Positions 27,685 through 38,813 of a stretch of 64,000 nucleotides of DNA are shown here, piece after piece. This stretch comes from Nitrosomonadales bacterium (lineage in GTDB: Bacteria > Pseudomonadota > Gammaproteobacteria > Burkholderiales > Gallionellaceae). The position numbers and the translations under genes are program-made. How positions within the stretch are numbered: position 1 is the stretch's first letter; every line of letters starts with the position of its first letter. The notes beneath the pieces were generated by a model, which saw only the letters and a program-made list of their open reading frames with translations, was not told where the DNA came from and did not search any database. The stretch spans positions 1 to 64,000 of the forward strand of contig JADKHS010000016.1 of assembly GCA_016721605.1 (NCBI GenBank), in the 5' to 3' direction.

Positions 27685-27879
27685 AACTTCTTTCCTTTGA
27701 GTTTCGTGGTGGCTTTAAATTGATACGACAGTAACGCTAAGGTCACGTTGAACAAAGTCCGCATTAAGCTTGCCGAACATACATCTTGAAATCAATAACT
27801 TTAAAATTACTCCAACAGACCCAGCCAGAACGGAGGGGCCTGTTAAGTATTGCCTTAATACCCTAAATTTTAAAGGTGC

Positions 27880-29106
27880 CTAGAGTCTCCAGACATTAAG
27901 CCCAACCGCGCGCAAAGCTGTCTGGTCAAAATGAGATTTAACATCAATAAAGCAACCATTTGAAACAATTTTGTCTTGGAAATCAGTAAAAGCGGCAGAA
28001 ATTCGCGGTGTGAAACTGCGGCAATCATTGCATCTGCGCGTGGCAACTTTTCCCCAAGTTACAAGTTCAGGCCATACTCGTGAAGGGCATCTATAGTAGT
28101 AGTTACTGGATCATGAACAAAAAATTCCTGAGGTCAGGGCAATTTTCTTTGAATGTCAATCCAAGTACAGTTACTTTTGAGCCTTTTACATTGAGACCAG
28201 CACGGATCATTTCTTTCACGGTTTTTTCGGCAATAAATTTTGCCATTCCGTCATTTATCCGACGCCCCGCCAGTATCACTTGGGGGTGATAGCCAATCAT
28301 ATCTGCTTTGTGGGTAAGGTAGTAAGGGTCTACACCAATACAGTGCCCACCGACTAACCCGGGACGGAAAGGGAGAAAATTCCACTTCGTCCCGGCAGCC
28401 TGCAGTACCTGCAACGTGTCAATTCCAAGCTTATCGAAAATGATGGCCAATTCATTAATCAATGCAATATTCAGATCACGTTGGGTATTTTCGATCACTT
28501 TTGCCGCCTCTGCAACCTTAATACTCGATGCTCTATGTACACCGGCACTGATGATAGCTTCGTAAAGCTTAGCTACTTTCTCCAGCGTTTCGTTATCATC
28601 TCCTGATACAATTTTTACAATGGAAGTCAGAGTGCGTTCTTTATCACCTGGATTAATTCTTTCTGGAGAATACCCAATGTGAAAATCTTTTTTCCATTCC
28701 ATGCCAGAATTTTTTTCCAGAATTGGAATACATACTTCCTCAGTAGCGCCTGGGTAAACCGTTGACTCATAAATAATTATTGCGCCGCGCTTCATGTATT
28801 TTCCAACCGTTTCGCTGGCGCCAACGAGAGGAGAAAAGTCAGGCTGATGGGCACTATCTACGGGCGTTGGAACTGCGATTACAATATAGTCGGCAAGAGA
28901 TAACTCGAAGGGGTCGGAGCTGACGGTAAGATGGGTAGCCTCTTGCAACTTTCAGTTGACAGTTCCCCAGTTGGATCAATATGCCGTTTGTAACTCTCTA
29001 TTTTGGTGGCGGAAAGATCAAATCCGATCGTTTGCTGTTTTTTTCCAAACTCTACAGCCAGAGGTAAACCCACATATCCAAGCCCAACTACGGCAACAAT
29101 ATCCAT
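27880..29106 (-). pseudogene. Nucleotide-sugar dehydrogenase (UDP-HexNAc 6-dehydrogenase, TviB/WbpA type), frameshifted
   Basis: The frames together give about 405 residues. The start (29106) shows the NAD motif VAVVGLGYVGLPLAVEFGKK. The long middle piece (28948-28103) has AVPTPVDSAHQPDFSPL, IIYESTVYPGATEE, the catalytic Cys in GLVGGHCIGVDPYYL and the GLTFKENCPDLRN block of the UDP-binding domain. The end, in other frames, reads DALHEYGLNL, then ADAMIAAVSHREF, and closes VGLNVWRL at 27882. Breaks lie near 28940, 28110, 28045 and 27985. It oxidises a UDP-sugar to the uronate for polysaccharide synthesis. In this neighbourhood it most likely feeds the XrtA-linked exopolysaccharide. It is divergent from the sugar-transferase gene. 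Confidence 0.75.
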
Positions 29107-29276
29107 ACTAAACTCACTTTGCTATTTATCATGATCTTTTGAATCTAGCAGATATGTTGGGAAGCTTCAATCTTATTCTTAATTTATCTTATCGGTTTAC
29201 TAACATCACTAATGTTATTGTTACGAAAGCCGATATGATATGGGCTTAGCTTAAAAATACGAGCAAATTTTGTGGA

Positions 29277-30681
29277 GTGAAAATGCTGTTTAGAATTTCC
29301 AATCACTATGTCTCCAAAGTAGTGTCCATTCTGCTTTTTGTTGAGATGTTTGTCTTCATCGCCTCAGTCTATCTGGGGGCGACTCTTCGATTCTTTGATA
29401 GCGGCTTCCCATATTTTGTCCAGATGGAGAGTTTTTCCCTGGCGGCGGGTACATTTACCTTAGTAATGGTTTTCAGCATGAGTGCTTTTGGCATGTATAA
29501 GCATGACTACAAAGAAAGCATCCGGGATATTTTTCTCCGGCTCATGCCTTCTTTTGCCCTAGGATTCGGCATCATAACCTTGGTATTTTATTTAGTACCG
29601 AGCATTTATATTGGTCGCGGTATTTTAGGTCTCGTAATTATTATCGCCGCTTGTTTGATTTTATTGGTGAGGATTATTTTTTATCAATTATTCAAATTGA
29701 AATATCTAGAATCACGAATTATTTTTATAGGATGCGGTACGCTGGCAAAAGAATGCAGCGATCTGGCTATGCATAATGTTAGTTACCATAAATATAACAT
29801 CGTTGGCTTTGTTCAGTTACCGGGTGAAACGAGCTGCATACTACCGTCTACTATTTTCCCGACAGGAAACTCATTAATCGATTTAACGGCCAAATATAAC
29901 GCGAATGAAGTCATCGTCGCCGCAAATAATCGACGAGGTGAAAGTTTCCCTATACAAGAGTTATTAGTTTGTAAATTAAATGGGATCAAAGTGACTGATG
30001 CGGCGTCTTTTTTTGAGCGTGAAGCATGCCAAATCAGGGTGGATTCTCTTCAACCAAGTTGGTTGGTTTTCGGCGGCGGATTTGACCAAAGTTTCCTACG
30101 GTCTTTTATTAAAAGAATTTTCGATTTATTCGCCAGCACTATTATTTTGCTTGTTTCACTTCCAGTGATATTGATTACGGCGCTATGCATTTATCTCGAA
30201 GATCGAGCTCCAATCTTTATCAACAAGAGCGAGTTGGCATGGATGGCCATACTTTTATGGTGTTGAAATTTCGAAGCATGCGAAAGGATGCTGAGCAAGG
30301 AATGCAACCTCAATGGGCGCCGCAAATGACGATCGTACAACAAAGGTGGGCCGTATCATTCGCAAACTGAGAATAGACGAACTTCCCCAAATTATAAATG
30401 TTGTTAAAGGGGAAATGAGCTTCGTTGGGCCACGCCCGGAAAGACCTTTTTTTGTAAAGCAACTCATTGATGAGGTTCCATATTATAACGTGCGGCACAG
30501 TATTCAACCGGGAATAACGGGCTTGGCTCAAGTACGCTACCAGTATGGCGCCTCCGTTGAGGATTCCGTTCAAAAACTCCAGTACGACTTATATTATGTG
30601 AAAAACAATAGCTTGTTTCTGGACGTACTTATATTAATCGATACTTTCCAGGTTGTGATATTGGGCAAGGGCAGCAGATAA
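29277..30681 (+). pseudogene. PEP-CTERM-associated undecaprenyl-phosphate sugar transferase (EpsB-like), two frameshifts
   Basis: The N-terminal piece (29277 to about 30215) has several membrane segments and a CoA-binding-like domain (RIIFIGCGTLAKECSDLA), then the membrane anchor FIKRIFDLFASTIILLVSLPVILITAL. The catalytic part follows in a second frame (YQQERVGMDGHTFMVLKFRSMRKDAE) and a third (RIIRKLRIDELPQIINVVKGEMSFVGPRPERP). All hallmark motifs of bacterial sugar transferases that start repeat units on undecaprenyl phosphate are present. The two switches near 30210 and 30325 each fit loss of one base. It probably begins exopolysaccharide assembly in the XrtA locus. prsK follows after 19 bases. 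Confidence 0.75.
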
Positions 30682-30700
30682 CCTAATGGAACAACCTTAA

Positions 30701-32817
30701 ATGTTGACAAGCATCACTGCATATAGCTATGGCATAGCCGCTGTAGCATTTCTTATACTCACCGTTCTCTTGTTGACCAGTTGGCGTGCCCGTATTTTCG
30801 GGACAGCGCTGACGGTTGCCTGCATGATAACGGTGCTTTGGGCAATATCGATTGTTTACCAGGCAGCTAAAACCCCCTTATCGTTGCTGACAGACGTTCT
30901 GGAAATTTTACGAAATGCAGGGTGGTCTATCTTCCTGTTAATGCTGTTGGGACCTTTCCAACAAACAAACTCTTCACCTCCTTTTAAATTCAAACTAAAA
31001 CCTTATGTAGTTGGCATCCTAGCGTTTTATTGCTTACTCTTACTTTTGAACATTTATAGCTACTGGAAACTTGACTCCTCTCAAGGAGAGACAAGTTTTA
31101 TTTTCATAACAGACATCGTTGGCCGTGTAGTCATGGCGGTTATGGGCATGCTCTTGGTGGAACAACTTTACCGGAATACACCCGCTAAGGGACGCTGGGG
31201 GATAAAATTTGCCTGTTTTGGAATCGGGGGGATGTTTGCTTACGATTTTTACTTATATAGCGACGCCATGTTGTTCAGGCAAGTTAATGTGGAAATCTGG
31301 ACTGCCCGAGGAGCGGTCAATGCCCTGATAGTTCCTCTAATCGCAATATCGGCAGCACGGAATCCTAAATGGCCGTTGGGTATTTCAGTATCACGCCGTA
31401 TTTTATTTCACTCAGCAACGCTGTTAGGCACTGCCCTGTATTTACTGGCTATGTCTGCTGCTGGCTACTACCTACGGTTTTTCGGGGGAAGCTGGGGAGC
31501 CGTCATGCAAGTGACTTTTTTGTTCGGAGCTGTGGCCTTGCTTGTTGGCATACTATTTTCGGGCGCGTCCCGTTCATGGCTTAAGGTCTTTATCAGCAAG
31601 CATTTTTACAACTACAATTACGACTACCGTGAAGAATGGTTAGGTTTTACGCGCACGCTCTCCGAGCATAGCCATGGATTGGGCGAACGCACCATCCAAG
31701 CAGTAGCGGCGCTCGTGGAAAGCCCCGGGGGGGTTTTGTTTATTAGCCGGGAATCAGGTAATTGCGAACCTGCGGCTCATTGGAATATGAGTTTGCCGAA
31801 TGAATCTGAATCAGCAAATAGCGTCTTTTGTCAGTTTCTGGAAAACAAGCAGTGGGTAATCGATCTTCAGGAATACGACTCAACTCCTGAAAAATACAGT
31901 GCAATTTTTATTCCTCAATGGTTACGAAGTTTCCTTAAAGGCTGGCTGATAGTTCCTTAATTCTGCTGGGGAGGTTGTTTGGCTTTATGATACTGGCACA
32001 ACCAAGAAGTAGAATTAAGTTAAATTGGGAAGTGATTGATCTACTCAAAATTGCTGGTAGCCAAGCCGCGAGTTATCTTGCCCAACAGGAATCGACTAAC
32101 GCTCTCATCATTGCGCGTCAGTTTGAATCTTTCAATCGCATGTCGACTTTTATAGTTCATGACCTAAAAAATTTAGTTTCCCAGTTATCGTTATTACTTT
32201 CCAATGCCGAAAAGCATAAAAATAATCCAGAATTCCAAAGGGATATGCTTGAGACACTGGATTATTCCGTTCAAAAAATGAAACTGCTTCTACATAAATT
32301 AAGCAGGGAGTCTTCCATAGAGCATCCCTCCCCCCTTTTCATTGATAAATTATTACGGCAGACATTGGCATTAAAAGCTGCCTTTGAGCCTAAGCCTGAG
32401 CTTGAAATCCTAGACCCTGATCTGATGGTGGTAGCTAATTGGGATCGTCTCGAGAGAGTGATTGGCCACATTGTTCAAAATGCTGTTGAAGCCACACCCA
32501 AAAATGGCAAAGTAACAATCCATATTTCGAAGCTCGGGGCTTTTATAGTGATCGAAATAAAAGATACCGGTCAAGGTATGAGCGAAGACTTCATTCGTGA
32601 ACGGTTATTCAAGCCGTTTGAATCTACAAAATCGGCAGGTATGGGAATTGGCATGTTTGAGAGTCGTGAATATATCCACGAACTGGGTGGCCAAATTGAA
32701 GTCTCCAGCCATCAAAATGCTGGCACAACTTTCCGGGTAATGCTGCCACTTCATAGGCATGTTGATGATGTCAAAAACATCACGTCACAGCAGGGATATT
32801 TCCATGAATCAAGATAA
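30701..32817 (+). pseudogene. prsK: XrtA/PEP-CTERM system histidine kinase PrsK, one frameshift
   Basis: The first frame (30701-31960) encodes about eight membrane helices and the start of a GAF-like domain (YREEWLGFTRTLSEHS...GVLFISRESG). The second (about 31955-32817) carries the kinase core: H-box FIVHDLKNLVSQLSLLLSNA, N-box HIVQNAVEATPKNG, and G-boxes IKDTGQGMSEDF and GMGIGMFESREY. Restoring a T in CCTTAATT near 31960 gives the continuous WLIVPLILLGRLFGF. The total is about 705 residues, normal for PrsK. It is the sensor partner of PrsR, whose start codon lies inside the last codons of this gene (32804). The signal it senses is unknown. Confidence 0.8.
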
Positions 32818-34165
32818 AAAAAAGCTACTTGTGATTGAAGATGATCTAGGCTTGCAAAAGCAATTACGCTGGAATTTTGATGCTTATGAAGTACTGTTGG
32901 CGGGAGACCGTGAAAGCGCGCTGGCGCAGGTTAGACGGCATGAGCCTGCGGTTATTACCATGGATCTTGGACTTCCTCCTGATCCCGATGGTGCTACGGA
33001 AGGATTGGCAATCCTACAACAGATTCTTGCGCTTGCCCCTGACACCAAACTGATTGTGCTTTCAGGGAATCAAGATCATGCCAATGCAGTGAAAGCGATT
33101 GGTATGGGTGCTTATGATTTTCATCAGAAACCGTTTAACCCGGAAATACTGGGATTAGTGGTTGAACGTGCATTTTATTTGCACGCGCTGCAACAGGAAA
33201 ACCGCAGAATTTTACAGATTCAGGCCGATTCTCCCTTATCTAGTATTATCAGTCGGGATCCCGGCATGTTGAAGGTGTGCCGTAGCGTTGAAAAAGTAGC
33301 ACCCTCCTCCGCCTCGGTCATGCTGTTAGGTGACAGCGGAACAGGTAAAGAACTATTGGCAAGAGCGCTGCACCAGATGAGCCCGCGGCAGGAGCGGCGC
33401 TTCATGGCAATCAACTGCGCCGCAATCCCGGAAAACCTTCTGGAAAGCGAATTGTTTGGCTACGAGAAGGGAGCGTTTACCGGAGCCGCCAAACAGACAT
33501 TAGGTAAAATTGAACTTGCCGATGGGGGTACTTTTTTTCTTGATGAAGTCGGGGATATGCCCATGCTTCTACAAGCGAAACTTCTCCGATTTTTGCAAGA
33601 AAGGGTAATCGAGAGAATAGGAGGACGCCAGGAAATTCCTGTTGATGTTCGAATTGTCTGCGCAACGCATCGTAACCTGAAGGAACTCAGCGTTGCGGGA
33701 CGTTTCCGTGAGGACCTTTATTACCGGTTAAGCGAGATTACAGTCACTATCCCCCCGCTACGGGAACGTGTGGGCGACGCCGCATTGTTAGCGCATCATT
33801 TCAAGAACAAATTCAGCATTAAAGAGGGGCGTTCTTCACTAAACTTCACTCAGGAAGCTCTAGCCATGATAGAAGGATACTCTTGGCCGGGTAATGTGCG
33901 CGAAATGGAAAACTGCATCAAGCGTGCCGTCATCATGGCTGAAGGCTCCCAAATAAGCGCAGAAGATATTGGTCTGTCGACTTCAACCAAAATGATAGAG
34001 TCTATCAATTTGCGCCAGGTACGTGATGACGCCGAATACAACGCCGTGGTAAAAGCGCTGGCGAGAGTAAATGGCAATATTGCCAAGGCGGCCGAATTGC
34101 TCGGTGTTAGCCGTCCAACACTCTACGATTTAATAAGCCGTCATGGTATTGTATGCAAAGCTTAA
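32804..34165 (+). CDS. prsR: PEP-CTERM-box response regulator PrsR (sigma-54 activator)
   Basis: About 453 residues from ATG 32804, overlapping the prsK end. Domains in order: receiver (VIEDDLG at the start, phospho-Asp in ITMDLGLPP near residue 55, Lys in FHQKPF near 110), an AAA+ domain with Walker A LLGDSGTGKELLARAL, the sigma-54-contact loop GAFTGA, Walker B GGTFFLDEVGDM, and the arginine-rich RFREDLYYRL; then a Fis-type helix-turn-helix (NIAKAAELLGVSRPTLYDLI). It activates sigma-54 promoters such as the one at 20810-20826. Intact, unlike most genes around it. Targets in the window beyond the PEP-CTERM gene were not found. Confidence 0.92.
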   Translation: MNQDKKKLLVIEDDLGLQKQLRWNFDAYEVLLAGDRESALAQVRRHEPAVITMDLGLPPDPDGATEGLAILQQILALAPDTKLIVLSGNQDHANAVKAIGMGAYDFHQKPFNPEILGLVVERAFYLHALQQENRRILQIQADSPLSSIISRDPGMLKVCRSVEKVAPSSASVMLLGDSGTGKELLARALHQMSPRQERRFMAINCAAIPENLLESELFGYEKGAFTGAAKQTLGKIELADGGTFFLDEVGDMPMLLQAKLLRFLQERVIERIGGRQEIPVDVRIVCATHRNLKELSVAGRFREDLYYRLSEITVTIPPLRERVGDAALLAHHFKNKFSIKEGRSSLNFTQEALAMIEGYSWPGNVREMENCIKRAVIMAEGSQISAEDIGLSTSTKMIESINLRQVRDDAEYNAVVKALARVNGNIAKAAELLGVSRPTLYDLISRHGIVCKA

Positions 34166-34520
34166 TAAGGGGCGTCGCTGTTCTAGTTGAACATTTATTT
34201 GTGGCTTGTATTTTGATGCAAAATTGATTCTCGGCAGAGAGTATATTGTCCTGGCAAACTGCTTTATAATAAGGGCTAATATTATGAAGGTATCATCACC
34301 GTAACTTCCCATCCCCCATCTTTTCCATTGCTGGATCATTTGTTGATCAGGTAAGATTTATCTTGTATCAAAAACCAGTAGCCCGCTTTATCTCCGCTAT
34401 ATCTTAAGATACAAAATTGGCACCCAGGTATAGTTCATTCCTTTTTTTGCTTATGCATTAATAAAATTAATCAACCAATAGAAACACATAAGCTCTCCCC
34501 AATAAAAAGGAATTTGATGT
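34166..34520. other. Intergenic region before the arn-like operon
   Basis: About 355 A/T-rich bases with no gene. It contains TTGGCACC near 34415, which resembles a -24 element, but without a matching -12. A promoter for the arn-like operon should lie here, but none could be placed with confidence. Confidence 0.4.
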
Positions 34521-34649
34521 ATGGAATTTAAGTTAATCAACTGCACATTTGACGCAGCAATAAAAACTGATCAATTGTCCCTAGTCGCCGGCATTTATTT
34601 TTCAACCGCTAGCTCACTACAATTAATGGCACGAAAGCAGATGCCTTAA
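34521..34649 (+). CDS. Possible 42-residue upstream ORF coupled to the arnT-like gene
   Basis: ATG at 34521 has AAAAAGGAA about seven bases upstream. The frame runs to TAA at 34647-34649, which overlaps the arnT-like start as TAATG. The product begins MEFKLINCTF and ends LMARKQMP; it has no clear signal or membrane helix. The good ribosome-binding site and the exact overlap suggest a coupled leader ORF. The sequence is not recognised and may be chance. Confidence 0.35.
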   Translation: MEFKLINCTFDAAIKTDQLSLVAGIYFSTASSLQLMARKQMP

Positions 34650-36294
34650 TGGAAAAAATGGAGATCAAACGCTGGTGGTGGCTATTGCTAATGGTCGCCG
34701 TGATTTGGTTTGGCACTTTGGAGTACCGCAAACTCATAAAGCCGGACGAAGGACGCTACGCCGAAATCCCACGCGAAATGGTAGCGAGCGGCGACTGGGT
34801 GACACCGCGCCTGAACGGCCTGAAATATTTCGAAAAACCTCCGCTACAATATTGGGCGACTGCGGCTACCTATACCTTGTTAGGTGAGCATCATTGGACG
34901 TCACGTTTGTGGCCTGCATTGACCGGTTTTGCCGGTTTGTTATTAGTGTGGTTTGCCGGGGTACGTTTATTCGGACGCGAAGCAGGGCAGTATGCAGCCC
35001 TGATTCTTGGCAGCAATTTATTGTATGCGGTGATTGGACATATCAATACGCTTGATATGGGTGTCACATTTTCCTAACCCTTGGTATTGTCGGCCTGTTA
35101 CTTGGTCAGCAGGCTGAAGCAGATACGCATACCCGGCGCAATTGGCTTTATTGCGCATGGATAGCATTGGGTTTGGCAGTATTAAGCAAGGGGTTGATAG
35201 GGCTAGTGCTACCGGCTGCCGCGTTGGTGATTTATTCTGTATTGCAGCGTGATTTAACACCATGGAAACGTCTCAATCTGGTGACTGGGCTATTACTATT
35301 TTTGCTGGTCACTGCGCCATGGTTCATTCTAGTGATGAAAGCCAATCCAGAATTCTTCCAGCGTTTCTTCATTTACGAGCACTACACGCGATTTTCTACC
35401 AAGGATTTGGGGCGCTATCAACCTTGGTACTATTTTATTCCCATCCTGCTGGCAGGTATGTTGCCATGGACTATTTTAATGTTTGATACCTTGCGACGTA
35501 CTTGGAAAAATACCACGTATATAGGCACGGCATTTAACCCGGAACGCTTTTTACTGATATGGGTGGTATTCATTTATGTCTTTTTTTTCAGTGTCCGGAT
35601 CAAAACTACCCTCCTATTTATTGCCAATGTTTCCGGCTCTGGCATTATTAATGGGTAAACGGTTGGCCGAGATACGCGAGCGAACATTACCGTGGCAACT
35701 CGCCCCATCTTGCTGGTGCCGCTGGCGACATTAGGGTTCGCACCATTTACGGCGCAACTTGCTGAAACACCGCTAAAAATAGAAATGTATAGCGATTATG
35801 CAATCTGGGCCGTGGTGGCAGCACTGGTTTATCTGTTTGGATTAATCTCCGCCATGATGTTGTTGGTACGCCGAAAAAAATCTCTGGCAGTACTGGTAGT
35901 GGCATTAAGCACTTTGATTGGGGCACAAATTATTTTATCCGGACATAATACTGTGGCCAGATGGCGTTCCGCGTACCACATTGCCGAATCAATTCGCCCT
36001 TATGTCAAGCCGGATATCCCATTGTATTCCGTGGGCACCTACGATCAGACTCTGCCATTTTACTTGAAACGCACCTTTACCTTGGTTGACTATCAGAATG
36101 AAATGGCATTCTGTATTATGCAAGAGCCGCAGCGTTGGATACCAGACACCGCCAGCTTCACGAAAATATGGGATAAGCAACCAGCAGCGTTGGCGATTAT
36201 GTCGGTTCAGTTATACCCGCAACTTAAACAGCAAGGCTTGGCAATGAAGATTATTTTCGAGGACACACAATATATCGTCGTGAGCAAACCATGA
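34649..36294 (+). pseudogene. arnT: ArnT-like glycosyltransferase (family 39/83), two frameshifts
   Basis: Three frames add up to about 548 residues of an ArnT/PMT-type inner-membrane transferase, which moves 4-amino-4-deoxy-L-arabinose from undecaprenyl phosphate to lipid A. The N-terminus holds the periplasmic-loop motif YRKLIKPDEGRYAEIPREM with the catalytic DE, then LNGLKYFEKPPLQYW. The second piece has GLAVLSKGLIGLVLP and the loop RFSTKDLGRYQPWYYFIP. The third begins ALALLMGKRLAEI and ends VVSKP. Restoring a T near 35075 (TTTTC to TTTTTC) and correcting the T8 run near 35588 rejoin it. First gene of an operon; its stop overlaps the next gene by ATGA. Confidence 0.75.
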
Positions 36295-36660
36295 ACTTGA
36301 TCAGTTTTGGTTTGATTTTCGCTGGCGTGATGCTCAATGTTGCCGCGCAGCTTATGATCAAGGCCGGTACCAATAGCATTGGCTATTTCGAATTTAATCG
36401 CAGTAACATTCTGCCAATCGGTGTACGTCTTGCCACCGAACCTCATCATCGGGGCAATAGCCTGTTATGGGCTTAGCGTGGTGATTTGGATATTGGCGCT
36501 ATCACGCGTGCAGGTCAGCATTGCTTATCCGCTGCTGTCTATGGGGTATGTAGTAAATTTGGTGGCAGCGTGGTGGTTTTTTAACGAATCAATCAACCCG
36601 GCTAAAGTGGCCGGCATTAGCGTTATTATTTTAGGTGTCATCATAATTTCCCGAGCATGA
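36291..36660 (+). pseudogene. Small multidrug/EamA-type transporter, ArnE-like, one frameshift
   Basis: About 122 residues in two frames. The first reads MNLISFGLIFAGVMLNVAAQLMIKAGTN, the first helix of an SMR-like protein. The second continues IIGAIACYGLSVVIWILALSRVQVSIAYPLLSMGYVVNLVAAWW and ends VIIISRA. The switch lies near 36440. ArnE/ArnF proteins of this size are thought to flip undecaprenyl-phospho-aminoarabinose across the inner membrane. Only one such gene is seen here. It overlaps arnT upstream and the aminotransferase gene downstream by ATGA, so it is a member of the operon. Confidence 0.65.
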
Positions 36661-37778
36661 ACGAATTCCTTCCATTTTCTCGTCCATCAATTGATGAGGC
36701 GACTATTGCTGCTGTAGCCGAAACCCTGCGTTCCGGCTGGATTACCAGTGGCCCCAAGGTGCAGGAATTCGAGAAGCAACTCTCTGGGTATTTCGGTGGA
36801 CGTCCGGTGCGCACCTTCAACTCCGGCACCTGCACCATGGAAATCGCCCTGCGTATTGCGGGGTTAGGACATGGTGATGAAGTCATCACCACGCCAATTT
36901 CCTGGGTAGCTACCGCCAACGTCATACTCGAAGTCGGCGCAACTCCGGTGTTTGCTGACGTTGATCCGGCCACGCGTAACATTGATCTGGACAAGGTTGA
37001 GGCGGCAATCACGCCGCGCACCAAAGCAATCATCCCGGTCTATCTGGCGGGTAAACCGGTAGATATGGATCGCCTCTATAAGATAGCTGCCAGGCACAAA
37101 TTGCGCGTGGTCGAAGACGCCGCACAAGCCATCGGTTCGACATGGCAAGGCAAGCCCATCGGCTCGTTCGGCGATTTTGTTTCGTTCAGCTTCCAGGCCA
37201 ACAAAAATATCACCACCTCTGAAGGTGGCTGTCTGGTGCTGAACAACACAGAAGAGGCCGCACTCGCCGAAAAGTATCGGCTGCAAGGCGTCACGCGAAG
37301 CGGCTACGACGGCATTGAAGTGGACGTGCTAGGCGGCAAATTCAACATGACCGACATCGCCGCCGCCATCGGCTTAGGCCAGTTCGCTCAATTAAATATG
37401 ATCACCGCGCAAAGACGCAAATTAGCGCGGCATTATTTCGCGACACTCGGTAAAGATTTCGAAGCACAAACTGGCGCGCAATTACCCCCCGCTGATTTTG
37501 AAAATACCAATTGGCATTTATTTCAGGTAGTGCTGCCGGAGCGCATCACCCGTGCTGATTTCATGGCGCGCATGAAAGACAAGAACATCGGCATCGGTTA
37601 TCACTATGCGCCTATTCACCTATTCAAACTGTATCGGGCACAGGGTTTCAAGGAAGGCATGTTCCCAATTGCAGAGCGTGTTGGGCGTCAGATCGTTTCC
37701 TTGCCAATGTTTGCGGCGATGAATGAAAACGATGTCGAGCGCACGTGTGTGGCGATGTGTGAGGTATTGGAAAATTAG
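36657..37778 (+). CDS. arnB: DegT/DnrJ/EryC1/StrS aminotransferase, ArnB-like
   Basis: A 373-residue PLP enzyme close to ArnB, which makes UDP-4-amino-4-deoxy-L-arabinose from the 4-keto sugar and glutamate. It starts MNEFLPFSRPSIDEATIAAV with SGWITSGPKVQEFE as in ArnB. VVEDAAQAIGS holds the PLP-phosphate-contact Asp, and the PLP lysine is in QANKNITTSEGG. The substrate could also be another 4-keto UDP-sugar; position between arnT/E-like and arnC-like genes favours the aminoarabinose route. Its start overlaps the flippase-like gene by ATGA. Intact. Confidence 0.85.
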   Translation: MNEFLPFSRPSIDEATIAAVAETLRSGWITSGPKVQEFEKQLSGYFGGRPVRTFNSGTCTMEIALRIAGLGHGDEVITTPISWVATANVILEVGATPVFADVDPATRNIDLDKVEAAITPRTKAIIPVYLAGKPVDMDRLYKIAARHKLRVVEDAAQAIGSTWQGKPIGSFGDFVSFSFQANKNITTSEGGCLVLNNTEEAALAEKYRLQGVTRSGYDGIEVDVLGGKFNMTDIAAAIGLGQFAQLNMITAQRRKLARHYFATLGKDFEAQTGAQLPPADFENTNWHLFQVVLPERITRADFMARMKDKNIGIGYHYAPIHLFKLYRAQGFKEGMFPIAERVGRQIVSLPMFAAMNENDVERTCVAMCEVLEN

Positions 37779-37875
37779 CATGCGCATAGCGCACGCTATG
37801 CTGACCATACCTTAATTTTTCTTATATCTATTCCCAATTTCGCTAACCTCACCCTCTGCGGTAAAATGCTGCGCC

Positions 37876-38813
37876 ATGAGCCCCCCCCAACTTTCCGTCG
37901 TCATTCCTGTTTATAACGAAGAAGAAGGTCTGCAGACCCTGTTCGATCGGTTATATCCGACACTGGATAATCTCGGTATTAGCTACGAGATCGTGTTTAT
38001 CAATGATGGTAGCCGTGACCGTTCGGCAGCCATCCTGCGCGAGCAATTCCAACGCCGCCACGATGTAACGCGGGTGATCCTGTTCAATGGCAATTTCGGT
38101 CAGCATATGGCGATCACTGCCGGTTTCGAGCATGCGCGCGGCGCGCGGGTGGTGACGCTGGACGCCGATCTGCAAAATCCGCCGGAAGAGATAGCCAAGC
38201 TGCTCGCCAAGATGGATGAAGGTTACGATTACATCGGTTCAATCCGTAAGCAGCGCAATGATAGTTGGTGGCGGCATGTGGGTTCACGCGCCATGAACCG
38301 GCTGCGCGAACGTATTACGAATATTAAAATGACTGATCAGGGCTGCATGTTGCGCGCGTACGACCGTCCACTTATTGATGCAATCAATAGTTGTAAGGAA
38401 GTGAATACTTTTGTTCCGGCGCTGGCCTATACTTTTGCGCGCAATCCCGCCGAGGTGATTGTTGAACATGAAGAACGTGCGCTGGGTGAATCAAAATATT
38501 CGTTGTACAGTCTGATTCGTCTTAATTTTGACCTGATGACTGGATTTTCTGTCGTGCCCCTGCAATGGTTCTCCATGGCTGGAATTGCAATTTCATTGAT
38601 GTCAGCATTCTTCGTGGTCTTTCTACTGGTGCGTCGCCTGTTTGCTCCCCGGAAGCGGAAGGGCTGTTCACCTTGTTCGCCATCGCATTTTTCCTGATTG
38701 GCCTTACCCTGTTCGGCATCGGTCTGCTGGGGGAATACATCGGTCGCATTTATCTGCAAGTACGCCATCGTCCGCGCTATTTGATTCAAGCTGTATTGGA
38801 CAAAACTGAATGA
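37876..38813 (+). pseudogene. arnC: ArnC-like family 2 glycosyltransferase, one frameshift
   Basis: About 312 residues in two frames. The GT-A part shows SVVIPVYNEEEGLQTLFDRLY, FINDGSRDRSAA and the metal-binding TLDADLQNPPEE. DQGCMLRAYDRPLI and EHEERALGESKYSLYSLIRLN follow, then two membrane helices, the second in the other frame (AIAFFLIGLTLFGIGLLGEYIGRIYLQV). Restoring one C in the CCCC run near 38650 gives FAPPEAEGLF and one frame. The enzyme transfers formylated aminoarabinose phosphate to undecaprenyl phosphate in the Arn pathway. Its stop overlaps the next gene by ATGA. Confidence 0.8.

Noticed and set aside
34410..34435. Possible sigma-54 promoter (TTGGCACCC) upstream of the arn-like operon
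   Set aside because: The -24 half is good, but no TGC lies at the right distance for the -12 half.
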